A stretch of DNA of 64,000 nt from an uncultured Clostridia bacterium. GTDB lineage: Bacteria > Bacillota > Clostridia > Christensenellales > Borkfalkiaceae. Location of the stretch: NCBI GenBank assembly GCA_947628505.1, contig CANRAD010000006.1, positions 1 to 64,000 of the forward strand, given 5' to 3'. Shown piece by piece: positions 57,390-64,000 of the stretch. The position numbers and the translations under genes were made by a program. Position 1 is the first letter of the stretch. Every line of letters begins with the position of its first letter. Under the pieces are notes generated by a model. That model saw nothing but the letters and a program-made list of their open reading frames with translations. It was not told the origin of the DNA and did not search any database.

Positions 57390-58388
57390 ATGGAAAACAG
57401 AAAAATTCTCTATTCGGCCATTCAGCCGACAAACAACCTTACGATAGGCAACTATATCGGCGCCATTAAAAATTGGCTCGATTTGCAGGAACAATACGAT
57501 TGTTATTTCGCTATCGCAAACATGCACGCCATAACGGTGAGGCAGAACCCCGCCGAGCTCAGACAAAGAACTCTGGCTTTGCTCGCGCTGTATATCGCAT
57601 GCGGAATAGATCCCGAAAAGTGCGTTTTGTATCTCCAATCGCACGTGAGCGCGCACGCCGAGCTCTGCTGGGTGCTCAACACATTCACCTATGTCGGCGA
57701 GATGGAGAGAATGACGCAGTTCAAGGACAAGAGCCTCAGGCACGCCGACAACATAAATATGGGGCTCATGGATTACCCCGTTCTGATGGCGGCGGATATT
57801 CTTTTATACGGGGCGGAATACGTGCCCGTCGGCGAGGATCAGCGCCAGCATCTCGAAATAGCGAGAGATATAGCCCAGCGCTTCAACAACGCGCTTTCGC
57901 CCACTTTCACCGTTCCCGAAGGGCTATATATGAAAGTGGGGGCGAAGATAAACGATTTGCAGGATCCCTCCAAAAAGATGTCGAAATCGGCGGAAAATCC
58001 CAACGGTTCCGTCTTTCTCACCGACGACAAGGATACTATCATAAGAAAATTCAAGAGGGCGGTAACCGACAGCGGCTCGGAGATAAGATACGATCCGCAG
58101 AACAAGCCCGGCATTTCCAATCTGCTCGCCATATATTCCGCTTTCGGCGGAAAAACGGTGGAAGAGGCGGAGAGGTATTTCGCCGGAACGGGCTACGGCG
58201 ATTTCAAACTTGCCGTGGGCGAGGCGGTGGCCGACCGCATATGCCCGGTGCAGGCCGAACAGGCGCGTATTCTCGCAGACAGAGAATATCTCGACGGCGT
58301 TTTGAAATCGGGCGCGGAACGGGCGGCGCGCAAGGCCGGCAAAACGCTCTCGAAAGTGTATAAAAAAATAGGCTTTTACCAAATATAA
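57390..58388 (+). CDS. trpS: Tryptophanyl-tRNA synthetase
   Basis: 332 residues, class I synthetase. The HIGH-like signature is TIGNYIGAIKNW, and the KMSKS loop is KKMSKSAENPNG. AIANMHAIT and VPVGEDQRQHLE are typical TrpRS blocks. It charges tRNA-Trp. No T-box was seen upstream. A weak promoter (TTTACT-18-TATTAT near 57325-57355) may drive it. Confidence 0.97.
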   Translation: MENRKILYSAIQPTNNLTIGNYIGAIKNWLDLQEQYDCYFAIANMHAITVRQNPAELRQRTLALLALYIACGIDPEKCVLYLQSHVSAHAELCWVLNTFTYVGEMERMTQFKDKSLRHADNINMGLMDYPVLMAADILLYGAEYVPVGEDQRQHLEIARDIAQRFNNALSPTFTVPEGLYMKVGAKINDLQDPSKKMSKSAENPNGSVFLTDDKDTIIRKFKRAVTDSGSEIRYDPQNKPGISNLLAIYSAFGGKTVEEAERYFAGTGYGDFKLAVGEAVADRICPVQAEQARILADREYLDGVLKSGAERAARKAGKTLSKVYKKIGFYQI

Positions 58389-58403
58389 AGACGGATACAG
58401 ACG

Positions 58404-59288
58404 ATGTTCGGATATATAAATCCCGACGCTCCATATCTTTTCAAAAAGGACGAAGTGCTCTATAAGTCGCTCTATTGCGGACTTTGCAAGGCAATAGGCA
58501 AAGGCTGCGGTCAAATGGCGCGCACGGCGCTTACCTACGATATGGCGTTCATATCGGCGCTCGTTCATAATATCCTCGGCGAGGACGTAAAAATAGAAAA
58601 GAAAAGATGCGCCGTCCATTGGATAAAAAAGCGCCACGTTGCGCTCCCCGACGACACCTCCGTGGCGCTCGGATACGCAAATACGGCGCTCGCATATTAT
58701 AAGCTGTGCGACGACAAGGCGGACGGCGAGGCGAGAGGCGCGTTGAGGCATATATACAAAAAGGGCTTCAAACGCGCGCGCAAAGCGCGGCCGGATATTG
58801 TCGGAACAATAGAAAAATATTCGGATATGCAGGCCGAAACGGAAAAATCGGGCTGCGCCGTGCCGGATATGGCTGCCGAACCTACGGCGCTCATGCTGAG
58901 CGGACTTTCGGATTTGTTTTTAAAGGACGCGGCCACCGGGGATACGCGCGGGCTTTTTTATGCGATCGGCAAGTGGGTGTATCTCGTCGACGCGTTGGAC
59001 GACTACGACGAAGACGTGAAAAAAGGCAGATACAACGTATTGTACAATATGACCGGCCGAAAGACGAAAAAAGAAGCGCTCGAAGTCGCCGGCGAAGAAC
59101 TCAAATTCATATTCGATATGCTGTTCGCAGACATGAGGCGAAATTTGAGCGGCATATCGTTTAAATTCAATCACGATTTGACGGACAACATAATCTTACG
59201 CGGAATACCGCTCAAAACGCAGACGATATTCTACGGCGATTGCGGCAAAAAAAGTAAAGGAGCCGACGATGAACAGAAAAAATCTTGA
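58404..59288 (+). CDS. DUF5685 family protein
   Basis: 294 residues. The N-terminal MFGYINPDAPYLFKKDEVLYKSLYCGLCKAIGK motif with a conserved CGLC, and VYLVDALDDYDEDVKKGRYN near the C-terminus, match the DUF5685 family of Clostridia. The helical fold with Asp-rich DDxxD-like runs recalls prenyl-transferase/isoprenoid-synthase folds, but no substrate is known. It overlaps the DnaJ-like gene by 20 bases, a pairing common in Clostridia. Confidence 0.9.
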   Translation: MFGYINPDAPYLFKKDEVLYKSLYCGLCKAIGKGCGQMARTALTYDMAFISALVHNILGEDVKIEKKRCAVHWIKKRHVALPDDTSVALGYANTALAYYKLCDDKADGEARGALRHIYKKGFKRARKARPDIVGTIEKYSDMQAETEKSGCAVPDMAAEPTALMLSGLSDLFLKDAATGDTRGLFYAIGKWVYLVDALDDYDEDVKKGRYNVLYNMTGRKTKKEALEVAGEELKFIFDMLFADMRRNLSGISFKFNHDLTDNIILRGIPLKTQTIFYGDCGKKSKGADDEQKKS

Positions 59289-59886
59289 AATATTGGGACT
59301 TTCCGAGGGGGCCACTCCGGAGGAAATCAAAAACGCCTATGAAAAGTTGCGCGAAAAATACCTCGAAGACAGGTTTCTCGACGGCGAAGAGGGCAACGAA
59401 GCGGCGAAAAATCTTTCCAGAATAGAAACGGCTTATCAGGAACTTCTGAACGAGATAAGCGAGAACGCAACGGCGGAGGACGGCGGAGAATCTTTTGCGA
59501 AAGTCGAAGAAAAACTCAGAGCGGGCGACATTCAGGAGGCCCAGAGGCTCCTCGACGCGTTCAACGAGCGCAACGGACAGTGGCACTATCTGCAAAGCGT
59601 TATTTTCTACCGCAAGAATTGGATAAACGAAAGCAAGAAGCAACTCGAAATAGCCATCCAGCTCGAACCGGACAACGAAAAATACAAAGAGAGTTACAGA
59701 AAACTCAACGAAAGGCTCAATTACGACGCGAACAACGCCCCCAAAAGGGACGAAAGCGCCTATCGCGGGCAGACTATGGAGCGTCAACCGAGCGACCAGA
59801 TGGGCGATAACGTGTGCATGAACTGTATAGATTGTTGCAGCACGTATCTTTGCATGTACTGTCTTTGCGACAGCTGTTGTCGCTGA
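59269..59886 (+). CDS. DnaJ-like protein with degenerate HPD and Cys-rich tail
   Basis: 205 residues. The J-domain-like start (NLEILGLSEGATPEEIKNAYEKLREKY) lacks the HPD motif: the position reads LED, so Hsp70 stimulation is unlikely. A TPR-like segment follows (about 80-145, AQRLLDAFNERNGQWHYLQSVIFYRKNWINESKKQLEIAIQLEPDNEKYKESY). The C-terminus is Cys-rich (CMNCIDCCSTYLCMYCLCDSCCR), perhaps a metal- or lipid-modified tail. It is tightly coupled to the DUF5685 gene. Likely an assembly or scaffold protein of unknown pathway. Confidence 0.85.
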   Translation: MNRKNLEILGLSEGATPEEIKNAYEKLREKYLEDRFLDGEEGNEAAKNLSRIETAYQELLNEISENATAEDGGESFAKVEEKLRAGDIQEAQRLLDAFNERNGQWHYLQSVIFYRKNWINESKKQLEIAIQLEPDNEKYKESYRKLNERLNYDANNAPKRDESAYRGQTMERQPSDQMGDNVCMNCIDCCSTYLCMYCLCDSCCR

Positions 59887-59891
59887 AATAT

Positions 59892-60443
59892 ATGAAAAAA
59901 AACAGAAAAGCATACGAAGCGGCGCTCTCTGCCGTGGCATGTTCCGTGGCCGTGGCGTTTCTGTGGTTGGGGATTTTGAGCGGAGTTCTCACCGCCCTCG
60001 GTTATTTCGTGGGAGTAATCGCGCTTATGATGCCGCTTTCCGAAAAATTTTATCTCGGCGGGTTTCTCGCCTATGTCGGCACGTGTATTCTGACGTTATT
60101 GCTGGGCGCCGTCGCGCAGTTTTGGGATCTCGTGCCTTTTATAATGTTTTTCGGACTGCATCCGCTTGCGAACAGTCTGCAACGCAAATACAAAATCAAC
60201 GGGATTTTGGCCTTCATAATAAAAGCGATATGGTTCGACTGCACGCTGATAGCCGGATATTTCCTTGTTTTCGGCGGTATTCTCGGCGGCAAAAATCTGC
60301 CGGCGGAATTTTACGAAATAGTCAATAAATACATATATCTGTTCATTTTCACCCTTGGCACGGCGGCTTTCGCGCTGTACGACTTCCTCATTTTCAGATG
60401 TCAGGCGATAATGGACAGATTGGTTTACAGGATAACGCGATGA
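59892..60443 (+). CDS. Multipass membrane protein
   Basis: 183 residues with four or five hydrophobic helices (AALSAVACSVAVAFLWLGILSGVLTALGYF, FLAYVGTCILTLLLGAVAQF, IKAIWFDCTLIAGYFLVFGGILG, YIYLFIFTLGTAAFALYDFLIF). ATG 59892 is used because the track start sits inside the DnaJ-like gene. No ribosome site is obvious, so it is probably coupled to the preceding gene. It overlaps rlmD by ATGA. No family recognised. Confidence 0.75.
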   Translation: MKKNRKAYEAALSAVACSVAVAFLWLGILSGVLTALGYFVGVIALMMPLSEKFYLGGFLAYVGTCILTLLLGAVAQFWDLVPFIMFFGLHPLANSLQRKYKINGILAFIIKAIWFDCTLIAGYFLVFGGILGGKNLPAEFYEIVNKYIYLFIFTLGTAAFALYDFLIFRCQAIMDRLVYRITR

Positions 60444-61834
60444 GCATAGAAAAAAACGACGTTCTCGAAGGCGTCGCCGAGGCCTACGGAACGGATGGAG
60501 AAGGAATAATAAAATGCGGGGGCACAACGTTTTTTGTGCCTTTTTGCATACCGGGCGAAAGAGTGCGGTTTTCGGCGGTTTCCGTTAAGGGAAAGGCGGC
60601 CTACGGCAAAGCTGCGGAAATTCTCTCGCCCTCGCCGCACAGGGTGAGCGCCCCTTGCCCCGCGTTCGGCAAATGCGGAGGCTGCGTTCTCCAACACATG
60701 GATTACGGCGAGCAGTTGAGGTTCAAAAGGGAGCTCGTGCAAAACACGCTCAGCAAATTGGGCGGGATATATGCGCCCGTCGACGAAGTCGTGTCGTGCG
60801 CGTTGCCGTATCGCTACCGCAACAAGCTCGCGTTGCCGATAGGCGTCGACCGCTTCGGCAACACCGTCGTCGGATTCTTTGCGCCGAGAAGTCATAGGAT
60901 TGTTCCCATAGCCGACTGCCTCATTCAGGCGCCGTGGGTAAAGAAGATTATTTCCGCGATAACGGCGTATATCGGCGCGAGCGGGCTCAAAGGTTACGAT
61001 TCTTTGAAGTGCACGGGCGAACTGAGACAAATAGTCGTGCGCGAGGTGGGCGGCAAATATATAATCGCGCTCGTCGCCGCGCGCAACGTCGACGTAAGTT
61101 TTCTCGAAGACAGGCTCGCGGAAGATTTCGGGGATTTTACGCTGCTTCTCAACATAAACAACTCGGATGGCAACGCCGTTTTTTCGGATAAGTGGCGGAT
61201 ATGCTGCGGCGAGGGCTTTTTCGAATCGGAAGAGAACGGCATAAAATACGCCGCGGGCGCGAATACCTTTCTGCAAGTCAATAACGACGTGCGCTCCAAA
61301 CTGTATGCGCGCGTACTCGAAGAGGCGGAGGGCGAGGCGGCCATAGACCTTTACAGCGGAGGGGGAATGCTCACCGCCATGCTCGCTTTGAAGTGCGGGA
61401 AGGCATACGGCGTCGAAGTCGTTCCAGAAGCCTCGCGTTGCGCCGAGGAGCTGAAAGAAAAGAACGGGCTGAACGGGCGAATGATAAACATATGCGGAAA
61501 AGTCGAGGATAAACTTGCGGAAGCCCTCTATGAAACGCGCGATAAGAGCAGGGTGATAGTTTGCGATCCGCCGAGAAAGGGAATGGAGCGCAGAGTTGTG
61601 GAGGCGGTGCGGGATTCCGGGGTGAAGAAGATAATTCTCGTCTCGTGCAACCCGGCCACGCTCGCAAGAGATCTCGGCGTTCTTACGGGCGCTTTGCGCG
61701 CGGACGAAAAGGGCGCGCTCGTTCGCGTCGGAGATATGTCGGCATCGCCCTACGTCATAACTTCGATAACGCCGTTCGATATGTTCCCGCAAACCCGCCA
61801 CGTCGAAACGCTGGTAGTGCTACAACGCAAATAG
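60440..61834 (+). CDS. rlmD: 23S rRNA (uracil-5-)-methyltransferase, RlmD/RumA family
   Basis: 464 residues. An N-terminal TRAM domain (about 1-60) is followed by the [4Fe-4S] Cys motif CPAFGKCGGCVLQHM, then the SAM-binding domain with DLYSGGGMLT and CDPPRKG, and the catalytic Cys in VSCNPATLARD. It makes 5-methyluridine in 23S rRNA (U1939 in E. coli; the site here is assumed). It overlaps the preceding membrane-protein gene by ATGA and is the last gene before the composition change. Confidence 0.95.
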   Translation: MSIEKNDVLEGVAEAYGTDGEGIIKCGGTTFFVPFCIPGERVRFSAVSVKGKAAYGKAAEILSPSPHRVSAPCPAFGKCGGCVLQHMDYGEQLRFKRELVQNTLSKLGGIYAPVDEVVSCALPYRYRNKLALPIGVDRFGNTVVGFFAPRSHRIVPIADCLIQAPWVKKIISAITAYIGASGLKGYDSLKCTGELRQIVVREVGGKYIIALVAARNVDVSFLEDRLAEDFGDFTLLLNINNSDGNAVFSDKWRICCGEGFFESEENGIKYAAGANTFLQVNNDVRSKLYARVLEEAEGEAAIDLYSGGGMLTAMLALKCGKAYGVEVVPEASRCAEELKEKNGLNGRMINICGKVEDKLAEALYETRDKSRVIVCDPPRKGMERRVVEAVRDSGVKKIILVSCNPATLARDLGVLTGALRADEKGALVRVGDMSASPYVITSITPFDMFPQTRHVETLVVLQRK

Positions 61835-62138
61835 GGCAAAGTTACACTAAAATCGTCAATTTTTCAATGTTTTCGCCCCATTTTGTGTTCACCGCCGATG
61901 AGCACAACTTCAAGCAAAAAATACTAAAGAACTACCGCACGGTAAAAATCCTAATCCAACTCGACTGTGGGAACACAGTTTAATAAAAGATTATATGATA
62001 AAAAGCGCCTTTTAAAAGGTGCTTTTTGTATAACTATGTAACATTTTGTTAGTTCAATTCGTCTAAATATTTAATTGCATAAGCAATTTTGTGCAATCAA
62101 ATATATTTAAGAAATGTGCAAAAGAGGGATGATGAACT
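61835..62138. other. Boundary region before the AT-rich segment
   Basis: A 304-base stretch without a supported gene. A hairpin (62000-62013 with 62014-62027, T-rich tail) looks like a terminator. From about 62030 the sequence becomes markedly AT-rich and stays so to the window edge, suggesting a junction with imported DNA. I found no direct repeat or tRNA at the boundary. Confidence 0.5.
62000..62030 (+). terminator. Possible terminator near the AT-rich boundary
   Basis: Inverted repeat aaaaagcgcctttt/aaaaggtgcttttt (62000-62013 and 62014-62027, one G-U), with almost no loop and a T run. Confidence 0.6.
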
Positions 62139-64000
62139 ATGATGAAAAACGAAAAAAATATATATGTAAACAATACTAAAAAGTTATGGAAAGAAATTAA
62201 AAAACGTGCAAATTTTGAGGATAGTGATTATGACAAGACATTACTCAAAGACTTAAAAAATAATCTTAATATTGATGAAAATGGGGAATTTGAAACGGAA
62301 ATTGAATCAATTCAGATAGAAACATTTCTTGACGCACTGCTTTCTGCCGTTGAACCATTTTCGTTGATGATGTCCGACCTTCTTGAACTTTTTGAGCGTG
62401 TAGGCGCACAAAAAGGAGATAATAATCTACAGATCGAAATTGATTTCGGCAAGCTGAAAAACAAATTCCGTTTTGATATAAATAATTTCAGACAGAGCGT
62501 TGAAAAGTTTGAAAAAACTTATAACGCCCGTATACGTGAAAATAAGATTAAAAATCCTTTTAAAATGTCGGATATATTTGGATATAGAGTTTATTCAGAG
62601 AATGAATTTATTTCAAAGGGATTTGATAAAATTGCCGAATGGATTAGATTTTATAATGACGAAAAATGGGTTTACTGGTTTCCGCGTCAGCCATACAGCG
62701 GCATTAAAAAGCTTGATGAGCTGATCCGTATCTTCTGGGAGCTTATTTCACACACGTATTTTCGTATTGGAAAGGCATGTAATTTTGAAGGTAGTAGGAG
62801 GCAGGGGGTCGGCAGATTATTGAATAAAATTAATTCTGATGGTATAACAGATTCAATGCTGTGTGCAGAAAGTGATTGTATCATTCGCAGTATGGTCATT
62901 GGAATAACGCAAAAAATAATAGAAATAAAGTTGCCGCAATTTGAAGCAAAAATGGAGGCGGAAGAATTAACGCAGAAAATCAAAAGCTATTTAAATTCTT
63001 TAGATATACAATATTATTCTGTAAAGCAAAAAAAAGAATTGATTTTTGATTTGTTTAATTTGCCGGTATGGAATCATCGGTATGAATTGTATTCGGCGTG
63101 GGTGTTTACGCTTATAGTAAAAGCATTTGGGGATTGTAAACTTGATTTTCATTTAAAAGACGGAGTGCTTTCGTTTTCCTTTGGCGGCTCACATCTTGCA
63201 ACCTGTAAATCAACATTCCCCGAGCTTGAAATTTATGCCGAACTAAAAACTAAGGCGATTGCAAATTTGATAAGTAAAAAGCGAAAGGATAACATACAGC
63301 CTGATTACAGTATTGCATTTAATCCTGTGAACGAGCCAAACAATTCAGTTGCGGTAATTGAATGTAAGCAGTACAAAAAAAGCAGTGTATCCAATTTTTC
63401 AGAGGCGGTTATTGATTATGCAAATAATAGACCGGACGCAAAAATTTTTCTCGTTAATTACGGTAATATTTCAAAAAGAGTAAATAGCCGAATTTGTAAA
63501 CAAGTTTCAAACGGAAGATATAATTTAGTCGAATATGTCAAACCTCAGAGTGCGGAGGCTAACGGCTTTGTTTATGAGCTGAAAGAGGTTATTGAAAAAT
63601 ATCTTAATAGATTTATTGCGCCTTGCACAATAAGTCTTAAATGGGGGAATAAACCATCGGATTTGGATCTTGAATTGTTATTCACAAACGATTCAAGTTC
63701 AATTAGAGTTAATTATCAAAATACCGGTAATCAAGCATCGGAGCCATATGCTGTGCTTGACCATGACGACAGGGATGGAAATGGAAACGAGACAATAACG
63801 GTGTATCAATGGGCAGAAGGTCAATACGATATATATGTAAATAATTATTCCGGTGAAAAAACGTTAGACGGGAATATTGAGTTGACTATTTCCTCAGCGA
63901 CGTTTGAAAAAGTTTTAAAACTTTGCCTGCCTTTTACCAAAGAATATTGCTGGCACGTGCTGAAAATTAATAACGGATTCATTGAAATGGTTGACAAAAT
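62139..64000 (+). CDS. Large AT-rich gene, PD-(D/E)xK-like core and YfaP-like domain, cut by window end
   Basis: Open from ATG 62139 to the window edge (620 codons and continuing), missed by the ORF track because no stop is present. It uses AT-rich codons unlike its neighbours, indicating transfer. The N-terminal 270 residues are helical and unrecognised. At about 385-435 PDYSIAFNP...AVIECKQYKKSS has the D...ExK spacing of a nuclease fold. From about 505, LKWGNKPSDLDLELLF...LDHDDRDGNGNETITVYQ...GQYDIYVNNYSG matches the YfaP/DUF2135 beta-sandwich pattern (P-DLDL, DDRDG-GNETI). Such mixes occur in defence genes. GAGGG lies about 10 bases upstream. Confidence 0.65.
   Translation, partial: MMKNEKNIYVNNTKKLWKEIKKRANFEDSDYDKTLLKDLKNNLNIDENGEFETEIESIQIETFLDALLSAVEPFSLMMSDLLELFERVGAQKGDNNLQIEIDFGKLKNKFRFDINNFRQSVEKFEKTYNARIRENKIKNPFKMSDIFGYRVYSENEFISKGFDKIAEWIRFYNDEKWVYWFPRQPYSGIKKLDELIRIFWELISHTYFRIGKACNFEGSRRQGVGRLLNKINSDGITDSMLCAESDCIIRSMVIGITQKIIEIKLPQFEAKMEAEELTQKIKSYLNSLDIQYYSVKQKKELIFDLFNLPVWNHRYELYSAWVFTLIVKAFGDCKLDFHLKDGVLSFSFGGSHLATCKSTFPELEIYAELKTKAIANLISKKRKDNIQPDYSIAFNPVNEPNNSVAVIECKQYKKSSVSNFSEAVIDYANNRPDAKIFLVNYGNISKRVNSRICKQVSNGRYNLVEYVKPQSAEANGFVYELKEVIEKYLNRFIAPCTISLKWGNKPSDLDLELLFTNDSSSIRVNYQNTGNQASEPYAVLDHDDRDGNGNETITVYQWAEGQYDIYVNNYSGEKTLDGNIELTISSATFEKVLKLCLPFTKEYCWHVLKINNGFIEMVDK

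Noticed and set aside
62500-62983. ORFs on both strands inside the AT-rich end (74 and 98 residues)
   Set aside because: They lie inside the long open frame from 62139 to 64000 and are shadows of it.

Overview
The window reads as chromosome of an anaerobic, low-to-mid GC Firmicute (Clostridia). This rests on consensus TTGACA/TATAAT promoters with 16-18 bp spacers, strong GGAGG-type ribosome sites, and a Gram-positive housekeeping set (RicT, RuvX-DUF1292, AddAB, NiaR, DUF4250, FeoB with its Cys-rich partner, L27 with an N-terminal extension). A trimeric [FeFe]-hydrogenase and a rubrerythrin point to strict anaerobiosis. Several conserved proteins without names recall uncultured gut Clostridia of the Christensenellales type, but that placement is inference.

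Layout. 1-3.6 kb: end of an unknown gene, a 65-bp tandem repeat array running into the 3' end of pckA (GTP-type PEP carboxykinase), then small unknown genes. 3.6-5.7 kb: Lrp regulator and aminotransferase. 5.7-13.4 kb: greA-lysS-Orn/Lys/Arg decarboxylase-tmk-holB-ricT, a ferredoxin with its own promoter, and trmN6-rsmI; this is a reduced version of the Bacillus yaaO-tmk-holB-yaaT-yabB-yabC cluster. 13.5-15 kb: mnmA and a DUF4250 gene diverge from one shared -35 element, followed by tRNA-Arg(CCG). 15-19 kb: a restriction-modification-like island with a PD-(D/E)xK protein and a TGT/DpdA-like base transglycosylase facing an XRE regulator and two DNA methyltransferases. 19.3-22.4 kb: feoA-feoA-feoB-Cys-rich iron uptake genes. 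22.4-26.5 kb: MarR regulator and heterodimeric ABC exporter. 26.6-30.8 kb: hydCBA.

30.9-36.2 kb: a lipoprotein divergent from an XRE regulator with three phased operators, a DUF697-like membrane protein, GNAT, and rplU-rpmA without the usual prp gene. 36.2-41.8 kb: a Myb/SANT-like protein, ruvX-DUF1292, a DtxR-like regulator, kdgK divergent from a hydroxyacid dehydrogenase, and a lipoprotein. 41.9-48.4 kb: addB-addA recombination nuclease. 48.4-61.8 kb: rubrerythrin, a second XRE/lipoprotein pair, nadB-nadC-niaR, AEC and CDF transporters, Nudix, trpS, DUF5685 with a DnaJ-like partner, and rlmD. From about 62 kb the sequence turns AT-rich and holds one large gene open at the window edge (nuclease core plus a YfaP-like domain). 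The ORF track misses it because it has no stop inside the window.

Two themes stand out. First, at least six genes have exactly six bases between the -10 hexamer and the ATG and no Shine-Dalgarno site, so their mRNAs should be leaderless. Second, several regulators have clear dyad operators in their own promoters. The best candidate for a new system is the 15-19 kb island, where a DNA- or RNA-guanine transglycosylase homologue sits with a nuclease and two methyltransferases.
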